Below are positions 18,581 to 28,432 of a stretch of 64,000 bases of DNA, in pieces. The notes beneath the pieces are model-generated. The model worked only from the letters and a program-made list of their open reading frames with translations, did not search any database and was not told where the DNA came from. This stretch comes from Cohnella ginsengisoli (GTDB taxonomy: Bacteria; Bacillota; Bacilli; Paenibacillales; Paenibacillaceae). Position 1 is the first letter of the stretch, and every line of letters begins with the position of its first letter. Where the stretch lies: assembly GCF_029525555.1 (NCBI RefSeq), contig NZ_JAPDHZ010000003.1, positions 1,240,001 through 1,304,000 of the forward strand, given 5' to 3'. The translations under genes and the position numbers were made by a program.

Positions 18581-19450
18581 TTAACCCTTGATCGCCCCGA
18601 CCATAATGCCCTTCACGAAGAAGCGCTGAATGAACGGATACAGGACAAGCATAGGGATAACTGCAATCACGATGGTCGCGTAGACGATCGTCTGCTCGGT
18701 CATGGCGGAAGCGCTCATATCGACCGCTTCATTCACGTTATAGGAGACTTCGACGATGAGCTTTTTCAATAGTACCTGAAGCGGCACCTTGTCTTGATCC
18801 TTGAGCAGCATCATCGACCAGAAAAAGGCGTTCCAGCGCCCGACGAAATAGTACATCGTAATCGTCGCGATGGCCGGCCCCGATAACGGCAAATAAATGC
18901 GGCTCAGAATCGTCCAGTCGTTGGCGCCGTCCATCTTGGCCGACTCTTCCATCGAATCCGGTACGTTCTCGAAGAAGGTACGCATGAGAATGACCAGAAA
19001 CGTGTCGATCGCAAAACAAAGCAGGATGCCAAGACGCGTGTCAAGCAAACCAAGCTGCTGAAAATTCAAGTAGGTCGGCATGATGCCTGCATTGAACCAT
19101 AAGGTGACCAGCACGAAGAAGGTAATCAGCTTGCGTCCGGGCAGCTTTCGCTTCGATAGCGGATAAGCGCCGAGTACGGTCAGCGTCAGACTGATCACCG
19201 TTCCGATCACCGAATAAAAGACGGTATTTCCGTAAGCGGTCCAAATCCTGTCCATGGTGGCGACGCGGTGAAAGGAATCCATCGCGAAGCCTTTAGGCAA
19301 TATCGTCACTTCCCCCGTCGATACGGCCAGCGGGTCGGAAAACGCGGCGATCACCACGTAATAAAGGGGGTACAGCATGATGACCATGAGCAGCAGCATG
19401 AACGACACGTTGATGACATTGAATACTTTTTCGCCCCGGGTTTGGAACAT
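18581..19450 (-). CDS. Carbohydrate ABC permease (LplC/YtcP type), importer 1
   Basis: About 289 aa from MFQTRGEKVFNVINVSFM (19450), preceded by GGGGGGAG; the further upstream ATG would overlap the previous gene. Six predicted membrane spans, and the cytoplasmic EAA loop is visible as ESAKMDGANDWTILSRIYLPL. The C terminus FVKGIMVGAIKG is characteristic of the LplC/YtcP group. It begins 17 bases after the stop of the partner permease. It forms the inner-membrane channel with that partner. Confidence 0.93.
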   Translation of the reverse strand: MFQTRGEKVFNVINVSFMLLLMVIMLYPLYYVVIAAFSDPLAVSTGEVTILPKGFAMDSFHRVATMDRIWTAYGNTVFYSVIGTVISLTLTVLGAYPLSKRKLPGRKLITFFVLVTLWFNAGIMPTYLNFQQLGLLDTRLGILLCFAIDTFLVILMRTFFENVPDSMEESAKMDGANDWTILSRIYLPLSGPAIATITMYYFVGRWNAFFWSMMLLKDQDKVPLQVLLKKLIVEVSYNVNEAVDMSASAMTEQTIVYATIVIAVIPMLVLYPFIQRFFVKGIMVGAIKG

Positions 19451-19466
19451 GGACGCTCCCCCCTTT

Positions 19467-20466
19467 CTACATGATGGATACATCGCTTATTTTTTTGGAG
19501 ATCCGGTTCGCCGTCAAGACGAGGATGAGCGAGATGACGCCGTTGAACAAGCCTACGGCCGTCGCCATCGAGAAGTTCGGCGTCGTGCCGGCGGTTCCCT
19601 GGCCGGTGCTGGCGCCCGTCCCGACGCGGTATACGTAGGTTCCGAGCACATCCGCGGTCTCGAACGTGATCGGCTGATACAGCAAGATAATCATCTCGTA
19701 GCCTACATTTAAAAGATTGCCGAGGTTCAGAAGCAGCATGATCCCGATGGTCGGCATCAGGCTGGGCAGCGTAATCCGCAGGATCTGCTGGAAGCGCCCC
19801 GCTCCGTCGATCGTCGCGGCCTCGTACTGGGCGCTGTCGATCGACATGAGCGAAGAATAATAAATGATCGAGGCGAAGCCGGCGCTTGCCCAAATGCCTT
19901 GCGCGACGAATATCGTCCGGAAATATTCCGACTTCGTCAGGAAGTAGACGCTGCCTGTGCCAAGCTTCTCCAGCAGCACGTTCACGATGCCGGTCGACGG
20001 CGACAGAAAGTTAACGACAAGTCCCGCAATGACCACCGTCGATATAAAATGCGGCATGTACGAGATCGTCTGGGCAATGGTACGCAATTTGCGGCTGCGA
20101 AGCTCGTTGAACAATATCGCCAGAATAATCGGGATCGGAAAGGCAAACAGCAGATTGTAGACGCTAATCAGCACCGTGTTGCGCATCAAACGCCAAAAAT
20201 AAGGTCCGTTAAAAAAAGTCGACGAAATTTTGAAAGCCTACCCATGCGCTCCCGTCCATGCCGAGGAAGGGTTTGTAATTCATAAATGCCATGCGAAGCC
20301 CGCCGAAAGGCATGTAATAAAAGATAATGTAATAAAGCACGAACGGAGTCAGCATCATGTACAAGTGTTTGCTGGCTATGATGTTGGTCGCTGCCTCGCT
20401 AAGCCGTAGCTTGCTGCGGTGCGATGGCTTCAGGCTCGCAGCTGGTTTCAAATTTCTCCCTCCCAT
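19467..20466 (-). CDS. Carbohydrate ABC permease (LplB type), importer 1, frameshifted
   Basis: About 332 aa after removing one base from A7 at 20211-20217, which joins ...FQNFVDFF to NGPYFWRLMRNTVLISVY. First spans include HLYMMLTPFVLYYIIFYYM. The EAA loop is YEAATIDGAGRFQQILRITLP, and the LplB-type segments TADVLGTYVYRVG and MATAVGLFNGVISLILV follow. First gene of importer operon 1, divergent from the membrane AraC-type regulator, with a cre-like palindrome just upstream of its start. GGGAGGG lies before ATG 20466. Confidence 0.9.
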
Positions 20467-20483
20467 ATCGCCCCAAGCGTTCG

Positions 20484-20497
20484 CGAAAGCGCTTGAA
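20484..20497 (-). promoter_or_regulatory. Possible cre-like operator
   Basis: CGAAAGCGCTTGAA holds the perfect AAGCGCTT core of LacI/CcpA operators but matches the 14-base cre consensus less well (about 11 of 14) than the other three sites here. It lies about 20 bp upstream of the permease start in the divergent region. Confidence 0.35.
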
Positions 20498-20722
20498 ACC
20501 TATCTGTTGCATTCGCCGACGATGACTTTTTGCCTTTTCAACATAACCTGATCTCCGCTTTATGTAAGCCCTTTCTTTTTCTGAACGGCCCGAAAAATAC
20601 GGATTTCAGGCCTTTATTTCTTACGATCCTGCGGTTCGGAATTTTTACGTGCATAAAAGCGGTTCATTTTTGGGCGCATTTTCATTACTATTAAGGGACA
20701 CAAACAAAAGGGGCGGTGGGGT

Positions 20723-22915
20723 TTGTATTACTACAAAAAAATGTTTCGGGTTTTCGCGGCGATCGCGATCACCTATACCCTGCTGATCGAAATTATTTTT
20801 GTCGGGCTCTACTGGATTCCTTCGCGGCGGGAATTCGCGGAGAACGTGGAGACGACGGCTCGCAGCCTTTCCGAATATACCGATTCCAGGCTGAAGTCGC
20901 CGCTCGAGATCGGCATCATTCTGAACGCGTCGGATTATACGAGCAAGTATGCGAGCAATACGCTTACCAATTACGAAAGACTTCGATTCATCAAGTTCAT
21001 TCAGAATATCCATGGATTGACGGCAACGCAAAACTTCGGTCTCGCCGTCACGAAGTACGATGACAATTACGTGATCATGAACAACGAAACCGGAGGCATT
21101 CCGTATTTCCGAAGTATTTTCAGATTAAGCGAAAAGCGGCTGGACGCGGCCATTCAATACTTTAAAGAGAACCCCCGCGTATTGTCGCAATTTTTTATCG
21201 CCGATCTCTCCGGCAAAAATAAGACGTACGTGATTGCCCGGCAGGAGTGGTTCGGAAGAGCGGCGCCGATCTATACTTTTACCTCTTATTATGAATCGCA
21301 GCTCTTTGATTTGAATACGCTTACAAAAGGATCCTTCGCTTTGTTTTTCAACAACGAGCTGGTCGCCTCTTCGGGAATGCTTGAACCCGATGCCGTGAAG
21401 AAGCTCGCCGACCGTGGTTTTCAGAAATCGGATTATATCCAATATGACACTTCGTCCAGCGTACCGGGATACCGCTATGTGTATTTGACCGAGCCGCAAG
21501 CGATACTTACGCCTACGCTCATTATGATCGTGGCGTGCGGTCTCGTCGCGATGACGGTCAGCCTGTGGCTGATGGCGCTGGTCACGAGGAGGATGTACAC
21601 GCCGATTGAAGGCGTGCTCAAGAGCACCGGCGAAGCGTTTACCTCCGGCGATGAATTCGCGCATATCCAATCGACCATCCGATCGCTCTCCTCCAATGTC
21701 GAGACGATGTCGCAGTCGCTGGAGCAGTTCAAGCTGTCCGCGGAAAACAAATTTTTGCACGAATTGCTGACGGGTCTCGTTCCCTTGGAGGAAATTCAAG
21801 AGCGGCTGCTTGGTTTCCCGAAGCTGAATGCCGAGGGTCCTTTCGTTATCGTGCTGATTCACTACCGGGAGACCGGTCAATATACGGGCGATTTTCTGCA
21901 CGGCATGACGTACAACGTCAAGCAGAGGCTGAACGCCCTGCTCGACAGCCAGTTCGCCGACAGCCGATTGCAGCGGACGATCGACCTGAACTTCGAGACG
22001 CAGGCCGTTATTCTGCAATGGGACGCGAAGCAGCAGCTGGCGGAGAAGCTCCGCAACAGCATTATCGGCATCGAACCGGAGAGCGGTCTCGAGATCAGCG
22101 CCGTGATCGGCACGCCCTGCGACACGCTGACCTCCATTGCAACTTCCTACCGCAAAGCCGTTAAAATGGCGGAGATGCTCGGCTACAGCGGCATGCACGC
22201 CAAGGTCATACAGGCCGACGACGTCAAGACGGCGGACAAAAACACGGTCGACTATCCGCTGCAGCAAGAGCAGACCTTGATCAACGCCGTCATTCACGGC
22301 AAAACGGCCATTTGGCAAAGCTCCCTGGAGGAGCTGATCGCCGCCAACCGCCAGAAGCGCGGCAACCTGCTGCCCACGCTGGCGCTCATGCTGGACGTCA
22401 CCGTCAACCGGATGATCGACGGCACGGACCTGTCGGCGCCCGAGGCGTTCGGGACGCATCATGCGGACGATCTGCAGCTTCGCGCCTGCCGTTCCTTCGA
22501 GGAGCTGCACCAGAAGGCGCTGCATGCGTTCGGCAGGCTCGAAGCCTCGTTCGCCAAGGCGCAGGACAAGTCCAATTCAAGCCTGGCGGAAAAGATGCTG
22601 TCTTATATCCACGAGCATTACCGCAGCGAGATCAGCTTGTACGACCTGGCGGATTACCTCAATCTGTCGCGCAATTACGTATCGACGCTATTCAAAAACG
22701 CGGTAGGCCGCAACTTCAAGGATTATATCGGCGAATACCGGTTCCGCCAGGCCTGCGCCATTATTCAGGACAATCCCGATCTCAGGCTCAAGGATGTCGC
22801 GGATCAGGTCGGATGCAATACCGAAATTTTGACTCGTTTGTTCACGCGTCATGCCGGCATGCTTCCGAGCGATTACCAGCAGATGTGCAAAAAAAACGAG
22901 AAAGCCGATGAATAA
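20723..22915 (+). CDS. Membrane-bound AraC-family regulator with extracellular sensor
   Basis: 730 aa. Starts at TTG 20723 just after GGGGCGGTGGGG; an alternative ATG six codons later has poorer spacing. First membrane span at residues 8-31, an extracellular sensor region to about 260, second span 261-290 (TLIMIVACGLVAMTVSLWL), a cytoplasmic linker, and a C-terminal AraC double helix-turn-helix around 625-722 (LYDLADYLNLSRNYVSTLF, LKDVADQVGCNTEILTRLF). Divergent from importer 1, which it probably controls in response to an external saccharide. Proteins of this design sense and bind DNA in one chain without a kinase. Confidence 0.9.
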   Translation: MYYYKKMFRVFAAIAITYTLLIEIIFVGLYWIPSRREFAENVETTARSLSEYTDSRLKSPLEIGIILNASDYTSKYASNTLTNYERLRFIKFIQNIHGLTATQNFGLAVTKYDDNYVIMNNETGGIPYFRSIFRLSEKRLDAAIQYFKENPRVLSQFFIADLSGKNKTYVIARQEWFGRAAPIYTFTSYYESQLFDLNTLTKGSFALFFNNELVASSGMLEPDAVKKLADRGFQKSDYIQYDTSSSVPGYRYVYLTEPQAILTPTLIMIVACGLVAMTVSLWLMALVTRRMYTPIEGVLKSTGEAFTSGDEFAHIQSTIRSLSSNVETMSQSLEQFKLSAENKFLHELLTGLVPLEEIQERLLGFPKLNAEGPFVIVLIHYRETGQYTGDFLHGMTYNVKQRLNALLDSQFADSRLQRTIDLNFETQAVILQWDAKQQLAEKLRNSIIGIEPESGLEISAVIGTPCDTLTSIATSYRKAVKMAEMLGYSGMHAKVIQADDVKTADKNTVDYPLQQEQTLINAVIHGKTAIWQSSLEELIAANRQKRGNLLPTLALMLDVTVNRMIDGTDLSAPEAFGTHHADDLQLRACRSFEELHQKALHAFGRLEASFAKAQDKSNSSLAEKMLSYIHEHYRSEISLYDLADYLNLSRNYVSTLFKNAVGRNFKDYIGEYRFRQACAIIQDNPDLRLKDVADQVGCNTEILTRLFTRHAGMLPSDYQQMCKKNEKADE

Positions 22916-22927
22916 TCGGCTTTCTCG
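22897..22927 (-). terminator. Terminator of thiol-redox operon, overlapping the regulator's 3' end
   Basis: Perfect 13-bp stem CGAGAAAGCCGAT (22897-22909) with its complement at 22915-22927 and a GAATA loop. Read on the minus strand it is followed by eight T, so it terminates the peroxiredoxin operon; the left arm lies inside the last codons of the plus-strand regulator. Confidence 0.85.
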
Positions 22928-22977
22928 GCTTGCCTTCGTTAGTCTGCATGCAACAAAGCGCCGCGTCCCGCTCCAGC

Positions 22978-23622
22978 TTACAGCTTCCTCAACTCGTCCA
23001 GAATATCCTCCGGCGCCAGGCGCTTCATAAAATCCGGGTTGACGTACGCGGAACGGACGATGCCGGATTCGTCGATCATGAAGGTGGACGGAATGGGCAG
23101 GATCCACCGGTCGGTCGCGTTGTACTCGGCCAGATCCATCTTGAACTGGTTCGACATCAGCTCCTGAAGGTATGACGGCACGTCGTACAAAATATGGTAG
23201 AAGGCGGCGACCAGACCGTTCGTATCGCTGAGCACCTCGAACTGCAGGTCCTCCTTCTCTTGATGGGACAGCGTGTTGTCCGGGCTTTGCGGGCTGACGG
23301 CGATGAGCCTGGCGCCCAGCGCGTGAATCTCCGGGAGCACCTTCTGGTAAGCGCGAAGCTGCGCATTGCAGTACGGACACCAGCCGCCGCGATAGAAGGT
23401 GAGCACGATAGGCCCTTTAGCCAGCTCGTCGTACAAGTGAACGGGGATGCCCTGCGCGTTTTTCAGCGTAAAATCCTTCGCCTTCTGCCCTTCCTGCAGC
23501 CCATACTGCACGCCCGACTCCTGCTGCTCCCGGATCGAACGGAACATCGCGGCCTGTACCTCCATAGGCGAATGGGCGACAAATTGCTGCTTCATTTCTT
23601 CCAGCGTTTGATTTAAGGACAT
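22978..23622 (-). CDS. Peroxiredoxin-like (AhpC/TSA family) protein
   Basis: 214 aa, cytoplasmic. GGAGGGG precedes ATG 23622. The thioredoxin fold shows the peroxidatic segment TFYRGGWCPYCNAQLRAYQ, where CPYC provides two cysteines, then LIAVSPQSPDN and a late IPSTFMIDESGIVRSAYVN. This matches the peroxiredoxin-like subgroup that carries GGWCPYC instead of the classical TPVC motif. Likely reduces hydroperoxides with a thiol donor. Third gene of an operon with a CcdA-like transporter and a small CxxC protein, and followed by a strong terminator. Confidence 0.88.
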   Translation of the reverse strand: MSLNQTLEEMKQQFVAHSPMEVQAAMFRSIREQQESGVQYGLQEGQKAKDFTLKNAQGIPVHLYDELAKGPIVLTFYRGGWCPYCNAQLRAYQKVLPEIHALGARLIAVSPQSPDNTLSHQEKEDLQFEVLSDTNGLVAAFYHILYDVPSYLQELMSNQFKMDLAEYNATDRWILPIPSTFMIDESGIVRSAYVNPDFMKRLAPEDILDELRKL

Positions 23623-23652
23623 GGATGATTCCCCTCCTATGTGATCACTCTA

Positions 23653-24345
23653 TTATTTCATAAATCCAATCGCGAGGAAAAGGATGCCAAGCATGATCGA
23701 AACATAGCCGGCAACTTTCTTGACCGGACCGCCCCATTTTGCCAACCTTCGCATAATCGAAATGGAAAAGACTGCAACAGCCGCGAGTATGACGCCTTTC
23801 CCGAGCGAATACGCCGTCATGAGCAGCGCGCCGTGAAGCGGGCTTCCTTGCAGGGCAATATAACTGATTAGCGCAAAAAAGATCGGAATGGCACAGGGGG
23901 AAATGACGAGTCCATACGGAATTCCTAGTTTGAATGCGGCCACGGCGCCTTGCGGGCGTTCCGGCTGGTTCATCGGCTTTTGAAAATTCGGCATGGCGAA
24001 CGATATGACGCCAAGCAGCTGAAGTCCGGCCAAGATGTCGAAGATCGGCGGAACCCATGTCAGCAGCCGGTATTTCTCGACGAAGGGCAGGAACTGTTGG
24101 CCGAGCAGCGCGATGATCAAACCGGCCGCCAGCGAAGTGACCGCCATACCCAGAATAAAGTTGATCGCGATCAGCATCGCTTTCCTTTTATCGCCGGCAG
24201 CTCCTCGCTGGACATAACCCGCAAACATCGCAAGCACCGGCAAATAGCAGGCCAACACCGCGCTCACGATACCGACGATGAACACAAGGATGTAGGTCGC
24301 GGCGGAAATGCCGCCCGTAATCGTAAAATGATATAAGTTTTCCAT
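23653..24345 (-). CDS. CcdA/DsbD-type membrane thiol transporter
   Basis: 230 aa with six hydrophobic spans. AAAAGGAG precedes ATG 24345. Two membrane cysteine-proline sites are visible, in SAVLACYLPVLAMFAG and in LVISPCAIPIFFALIS, the arrangement that CcdA uses to carry electrons across the membrane. Start follows the small CxxC protein by 16 bases and the stop lies 30 bases from the peroxiredoxin start. The operon context suggests it moves reducing equivalents from cytoplasmic thioredoxin outward, either for cytochrome c maturation or for envelope thiol repair. Confidence 0.85.
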   Translation of the reverse strand: MENLYHFTITGGISAATYILVFIVGIVSAVLACYLPVLAMFAGYVQRGAAGDKRKAMLIAINFILGMAVTSLAAGLIIALLGQQFLPFVEKYRLLTWVPPIFDILAGLQLLGVISFAMPNFQKPMNQPERPQGAVAAFKLGIPYGLVISPCAIPIFFALISYIALQGSPLHGALLMTAYSLGKGVILAAVAVFSISIMRRLAKWGGPVKKVAGYVSIMLGILFLAIGFMK

Positions 24346-24361
24346 ACGCGTCTCCTTTTAT

Positions 24362-24628
24362 CTAACGTTCCTCTTCATAATCGAGCCAAGCATACACGCG
24401 TTCGCGAAGCTCGGACAATTTGGGCAAAGTGCCGAATTCCGTTTTCCCGTTGATGAGAATCGCGCCTGCGCTGAAAATGTTCAGTACCTGAAGACGTTCG
24501 AATTCTTCAACCACATGTAACTCCCGAATCTCGATTTGCGAAAATTCCGCCGCCACTTGCTTCACAAGACTCAGCGCCTTTTGACAAATGGAACACCCCG
24601 GTCCGGCTGATACCACCTCGATTAACAA
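24362..24628 (-). CDS. Small thioredoxin-fold CxxC protein
   Basis: About 88 aa if translation starts at TTG 24628, seven bases after GGAGGGG; the ATG at 24658 lies before that ribosome site. The sequence LIEVVSAGPGCSICQKALSL has a CSIC redox motif near the N terminus, followed by a mixed alpha/beta pattern, the segment FSAGAILINGKTEFG and a C-terminal helix. It resembles glutaredoxin-like small thioredoxins. First gene of the operon with the CcdA-like protein and peroxiredoxin, so a likely electron carrier among them. Confidence 0.78.
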   Translation of the reverse strand: MLIEVVSAGPGCSICQKALSLVKQVAAEFSQIEIRELHVVEEFERLQVLNIFSAGAILINGKTEFGTLPKLSELRERVYAWLDYEEER

Positions 24629-24809
24629 AAGATCCCCTCCTTCATCTCTCCTGTTCAAGATCCTCCGTGCAAAAGGAAGATTAGCTTTGATTATAGAGAT
24701 CGGGCTGTTAAATCCTTGTTAAGAAACGCGGCGAAGGATTGCATGATTTTCCTCGCATCGCGGAAACGCGAATGCTATGTTATTCTCTGTAGCAGGAAGG
24801 AGTGGTCTT

Positions 24810-25525
24810 ATGCGAATCCTTATCGTCGAAGATGAGGAAGACCTTTCGCGTGCGTTAGCCAAGGGGTTAAAAAAAAGAAGGTTATGCCGTAGACAGCGCG
24901 TATGACGGGCTGACCGGGTGGGAGCTGGCGGATACCAACGAATACGACGTGATCCTCCTCGACATCAATCTGCCGGAGCTGGACGGCATCTCGCTTTGCC
25001 AACGCATTCGCCGGTCCTCGCACCATCACGACGTATGTATCCTGATGCTGACCGCGCGCAGCCATCCGGACGAAGTGGAAGAAGGACTCGATTCAGGAGC
25101 GGACGACTACCTTCGCAAACCCTTCGTGTTCAATGAATTGCTCGCCCGCATTCGGGCGCTCCTGCGCCGGCGTTCGTCCGTGAGCAGTTCGGTGCTGCGG
25201 TTCGACCGGCTCGCCCTGGACTCGAAGACAAAGGAAGTCTGGTTCGAACATGCGCTCATTCCATTGACAAAAAAAAGAATTCGGCTTGCTCGAATATTTG
25301 ATGCTCCATCCCGGCGAGGTCATATCGTCGGAGCGGCTGCTCGAGCATGTATGGGATATCAACGCGGATCCGCTCACCTCAACGGTCCGGGTTCACATCA
25401 AATCCTTGCGCAAAAAGCTCTCGCAGCATGATCCGGAAGCAGGAGAGGCGTATATCCAGACCGTTCAAGGCCATGGGTATCGGTGGACGCTGCGCGCGGC
25501 CGAAGAGAAAGAGGCAACGACATGA
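24810..25525 (+). CDS. OmpR/PhoB-family response regulator, two frameshifts
   Basis: About 237 aa. ATG 24810 follows AGGAAGGAG. The receiver domain begins MRILIVEDEEDLSRALAKGL; the frame breaks in A8 at 24869-24876 and resumes EGYAVDSAYDGLTGWELA, with phosphoacceptor Asp in VILLDINLPELDG and the conserved Lys in DYLRKPF. A second break in A8 at 25269-25276 precedes EFGLLEYLMLHPGEVISSE of the winged helix (VRVHIKSLRKKLS, YIQTVQGHGYRW). Both repairs remove one base. The stop overlaps the kinase start by four bases, so the pair is translationally coupled. Divergent from the thiol-redox operon. Confidence 0.92.
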
Positions 25526-26556
25526 AACCCTGGAATCGTCTATCGCTGCGCTTCAGATTGACGCTGTTTGCCATTCTAAATTTGGCGGCCATGATTACTC
25601 TGTATGCGGTCTTAGAGTTCTTTTTCTCGGCTTCGGGGATCGTGTCGCATCTGCAAGGGCGGATTATCAGCTTACTCGTTGCGCTCGCAGGCATGATCCT
25701 CAGCGCGCAATGGCTCGCATCCATGATTCTCAAGCCTGTGAAGCGAATGAGCGAGACCGCCGCCGGCATCACGGCGACCACCCTCGACAAACGGCTGGAG
25801 ATCGACCGGCTTCACGACGAATTGAAGACGCTCGGCATTACGTTTAATAAGATGTTGGACGGGCTGGAACGCGCCTTCGACCAGCAGGCCCGCTTCGTAT
25901 CCGCGGCTGCGCACGAATTAAGAACGCCGCTGTCCATCCTGCGCACGAATCTGGAAGTGTCCGGAGACGGCGATCGCATCGATCCGAGCGATTGGCAGGA
26001 TTATAGAGCGACCACGGAGCGGACGTTGTCACGGCTGGAGTCGCTGACGGAAGATTTGCTGCTGCTGGCCGACGGCTCGTACGAATGCACTGACAGTGAG
26101 CACCATGCGGTAGAGCTTGCCGATATCCTTACGGATGCCGTCTCCTTTATGGCGCCCATGGCCGTCGAATACGGCGTGCAGGTCCATCTGACGGAGCCCT
26201 TCACTGCTTCGGTTAAAGGGGACGAGAGCTTCCTGTTCTTGGTGTTCCGAAACCTGCTGGACAACGCCATCCGGTACAATCGGCCGAACGGAAGCGTGAC
26301 GCTGCTGGTGGCGCATGAGAATGGACGCGTAACGGTTCGGGTGGCGGATACCGGGAAAGGAATATCCCCTTCGAACAGGGAGCTGATTTTCGAGCGGTTT
26401 TATCGCGTCGATGCCTCACGGGCTCGCAGGCATGGCGGAGCCGGCCTCGGCCTGTCAATCGTCCGACATTTGCTTGGCTTTTTCGAGGGAACCGTTGAAT
26501 TGGAGTCGAGTTCGGAAGAGGGAAGCGTGTTTAAGGTGATGTTGGAGCGGGGTTAG
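25522..26556 (+). CDS. Sensor histidine kinase, partner of the upstream regulator
   Basis: 344 aa from MKPWNRLSLRFRLT, coupled by ATGA to the response regulator. Two membrane spans are separated by only a short loop (FFFSASGIVSHLQGR), so there is almost no extracellular sensor and it may detect a membrane-level signal. HAMP-like segment, then H-box SAAAHELRTPLSIL, N-box NLLDNAIRYN, G1 ADTGKGISPSN, F-box FERFYRVD and G2 GGAGLGLSIV. Autophosphorylates on the H-box His and passes phosphate to the OmpR-type regulator. Confidence 0.93.
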   Translation: MKPWNRLSLRFRLTLFAILNLAAMITLYAVLEFFFSASGIVSHLQGRIISLLVALAGMILSAQWLASMILKPVKRMSETAAGITATTLDKRLEIDRLHDELKTLGITFNKMLDGLERAFDQQARFVSAAAHELRTPLSILRTNLEVSGDGDRIDPSDWQDYRATTERTLSRLESLTEDLLLLADGSYECTDSEHHAVELADILTDAVSFMAPMAVEYGVQVHLTEPFTASVKGDESFLFLVFRNLLDNAIRYNRPNGSVTLLVAHENGRVTVRVADTGKGISPSNRELIFERFYRVDASRARRHGGAGLGLSIVRHLLGFFEGTVELESSSEEGSVFKVMLERG

Positions 26557-26612
26557 GGGACATGTTACTTCGAAGGGGCGGTTAGCGAAAATGAGCGATA
26601 CGCTCAGGAGGT

Positions 26613-27227
26613 TTGACCAGGACGAGCCGGCAATCGAATCGGCCTGCCCCAGCCGGCTCGCGGCAGAGGCGCGCTGACGTGGCCGCTGCGTATACGGCCG
26701 GATGGTGGGTCGGCATGATCGCGGTCGGAGCGGCGCTGCTGGCCGTGTTGTCCATCGTCTGGCACAGCTGGCGCAACGGCATCTCGCCGATGCCGGCGTC
26801 CGGCCCCGTCCGCCGCGCGGTAGCGGCGGAGCTGCTGCGGCTCGGCCCGCGCGGCTCGGCGGTAGAGGCCGGCTCGGGCTGGGGCAGCCTGGCGCTGCAT
26901 ACGGCGCGACGCTGTCCCGGCTGGCGGCTGATCGGCATCGAGAACTCGCCGCTGCCGCTCGCGGTGTCGCGGCTGCTGGCTAGGGGACAGCCGGGCATGC
27001 GATTCATGCGCGGCGACTTGTTCGCGTACCCCTACGAGGACGCCGACGCGGTGATCTGCTACCTCTATCCCGGCGCGATGAATCGCCTGGCGCCGCTGCT
27101 CCGGCAGCATCTCGCGCCAGGCGCTTGTGTCATCAGCGTCTGCTTCGCGCTGCCGGGCTGGACGCCGGCGCGAACGGTCGTCTGCGCCGATCTGTACCGG
27201 ACGCCTGTCTACGTCTATGTCCGCTAG
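26613..27227 (+). CDS. Membrane-anchored class I SAM-dependent methyltransferase
   Basis: Up to 204 aa. The start is uncertain: TTG 26613 is very close to AGGAGG, and GTG 26675 (MAAAYTAGWWVG) is an alternative. One N-terminal span (GWWVGMIAVGAALLAVLSIV) precedes the catalytic domain with SAM motif I VEAGSGWGSLAL, an acidic residue ending strand 2 (LIGIENSPLP), GDLFAYPYEDADAVICYLYP and a C-terminal VYVYVR. The substrate is unknown. A 28-codon ATG frame (26591-26677) overlaps the start region and could be a leader. It follows the kinase by 57 bp, so it may be expressed with the two-component genes. Confidence 0.75.
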   Translation: MTRTSRQSNRPAPAGSRQRRADVAAAYTAGWWVGMIAVGAALLAVLSIVWHSWRNGISPMPASGPVRRAVAAELLRLGPRGSAVEAGSGWGSLALHTARRCPGWRLIGIENSPLPLAVSRLLARGQPGMRFMRGDLFAYPYEDADAVICYLYPGAMNRLAPLLRQHLAPGACVISVCFALPGWTPARTVVCADLYRTPVYVYVR

Positions 27228-27351
27228 GACGGAGAAATTACCGCGATCCGTGCATGCATCCGCGGGTTGCCGCTCCCTCCGATTGTCGTCCGTTTCGATA
27301 TGCGCGCTTTCGGCTAATTCATAAAAAAGATGAGGGAAGGGATCTCATTAT

Positions 27352-28396
27352 ATGAAGAAGAATCCGTTCATCCTTTTATGCGCTTTGACGGCGATGCTGT
27401 TCGCGTTAACGCCTCTTCCGGCGGCGCATGCAGATTCGCCTGTCACCTCCACCAACTTTTATGAAGCGTATAAGGACGAACCGATCGTCCAGAAGGCCCT
27501 CCAAGCGGGCGGCATGACGGCCGAGCTGGCGGCCTACCTGGCCGATAAATCTTCGCCGCTTGCGCTGCGCGCCGCCGTTATCAATGCCATAGGCTGGGAC
27601 ACCGAGCCGACCCAACGCGCGGAAGCCTATGCGCAGCAGGCGTACGGCAAGTCGCTTGCAGCGTTCAAAAAGTCCGAGCTGCGCGGCGACGAACGCTTTG
27701 TCATCGGCTATTTGCTGGCGATGGACGATTATCTGGATACGCGCGAGGCGGAGCGATGGCTGGATGATGCACGCCAGCTGCTGCCGGATAGCTTTACCGC
27801 TGCGTTGATTCATGCCATTGTCCAAGCGCAAGAGGAGATGAAGGTCGCCGGCTGGCCGCAAGTGTGGAAAACCGTCGCAGACGTGGCGTTCGATCCGGAC
27901 TTGGAGATGGATATGCGGCCTGAAGCCGCCAAAATCATTATCGATTATATGGTATTGTACAGCGACAAAAAAGGTAATCAACCCCTTTGCCGAAGAAAGC
28001 CGCCTTACGCTTCGAATCGGGGATCGCGACTTTAAGCTGAACGGCGAGACGTTCGAGATCGATCCCGGCTACGGCACGGCGCCAGCCTTGATCGACGGCA
28101 GCGCCTACCTGCCGGTTCGTTTCCTGACGGAGGCTGTCGGCGGAGACATTCGCTGGGAAGCGGCCACGCACACCGTGCGGCTGGACACCGCTCACGTATC
28201 GATGAAGCTGACGATCGGCGAAAAGACAGCTGTCGTAAACGGAAAGGAACAACGGTTGCTTGGCGCCCCTTATATCTCAAACGGACGCACCATGTTGCCG
28301 TTCCGCTTCCTTGGGGAAGCGCTCGGGTTTGACGTCTCATGGGACGCTGCAACGCGCGAGATTGGCTTGACGCTGGAATCGCAGTCGCACAAGTAA
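27352..28396 (+). CDS. Secreted protein with copper amine oxidase N-terminal-like domain, frameshifted
   Basis: About 347 aa after removing one base from A6 at 27967-27972 (YSDKK continues VINPFAEESRLTLRIG). ATG 27352 follows GGGAAGGGATC. The signal peptide ends AHA. A helical region of about 180 residues leads into a C-terminal stalk-type domain with paired motifs SAYLPVRFLTEAVGGDIRWE and NGRTMLPFRFLGEALGFDVS, the hallmark of the copper-amine-oxidase N-domain found in many Bacillales envelope proteins. It is a structural or wall-associated domain and does not imply oxidase activity. Confidence 0.85.
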
Positions 28397-28432
28397 TTGG
28401 ATAAGAGCTCGGAAGAAGGAAGTTGTTTAGGG

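Noticed and set aside
21125..22525. 466-codon minus-strand frame opposite the AraC-type regulator
   Set aside because: Shadow of the regulator; low-complexity composition and no start signals.
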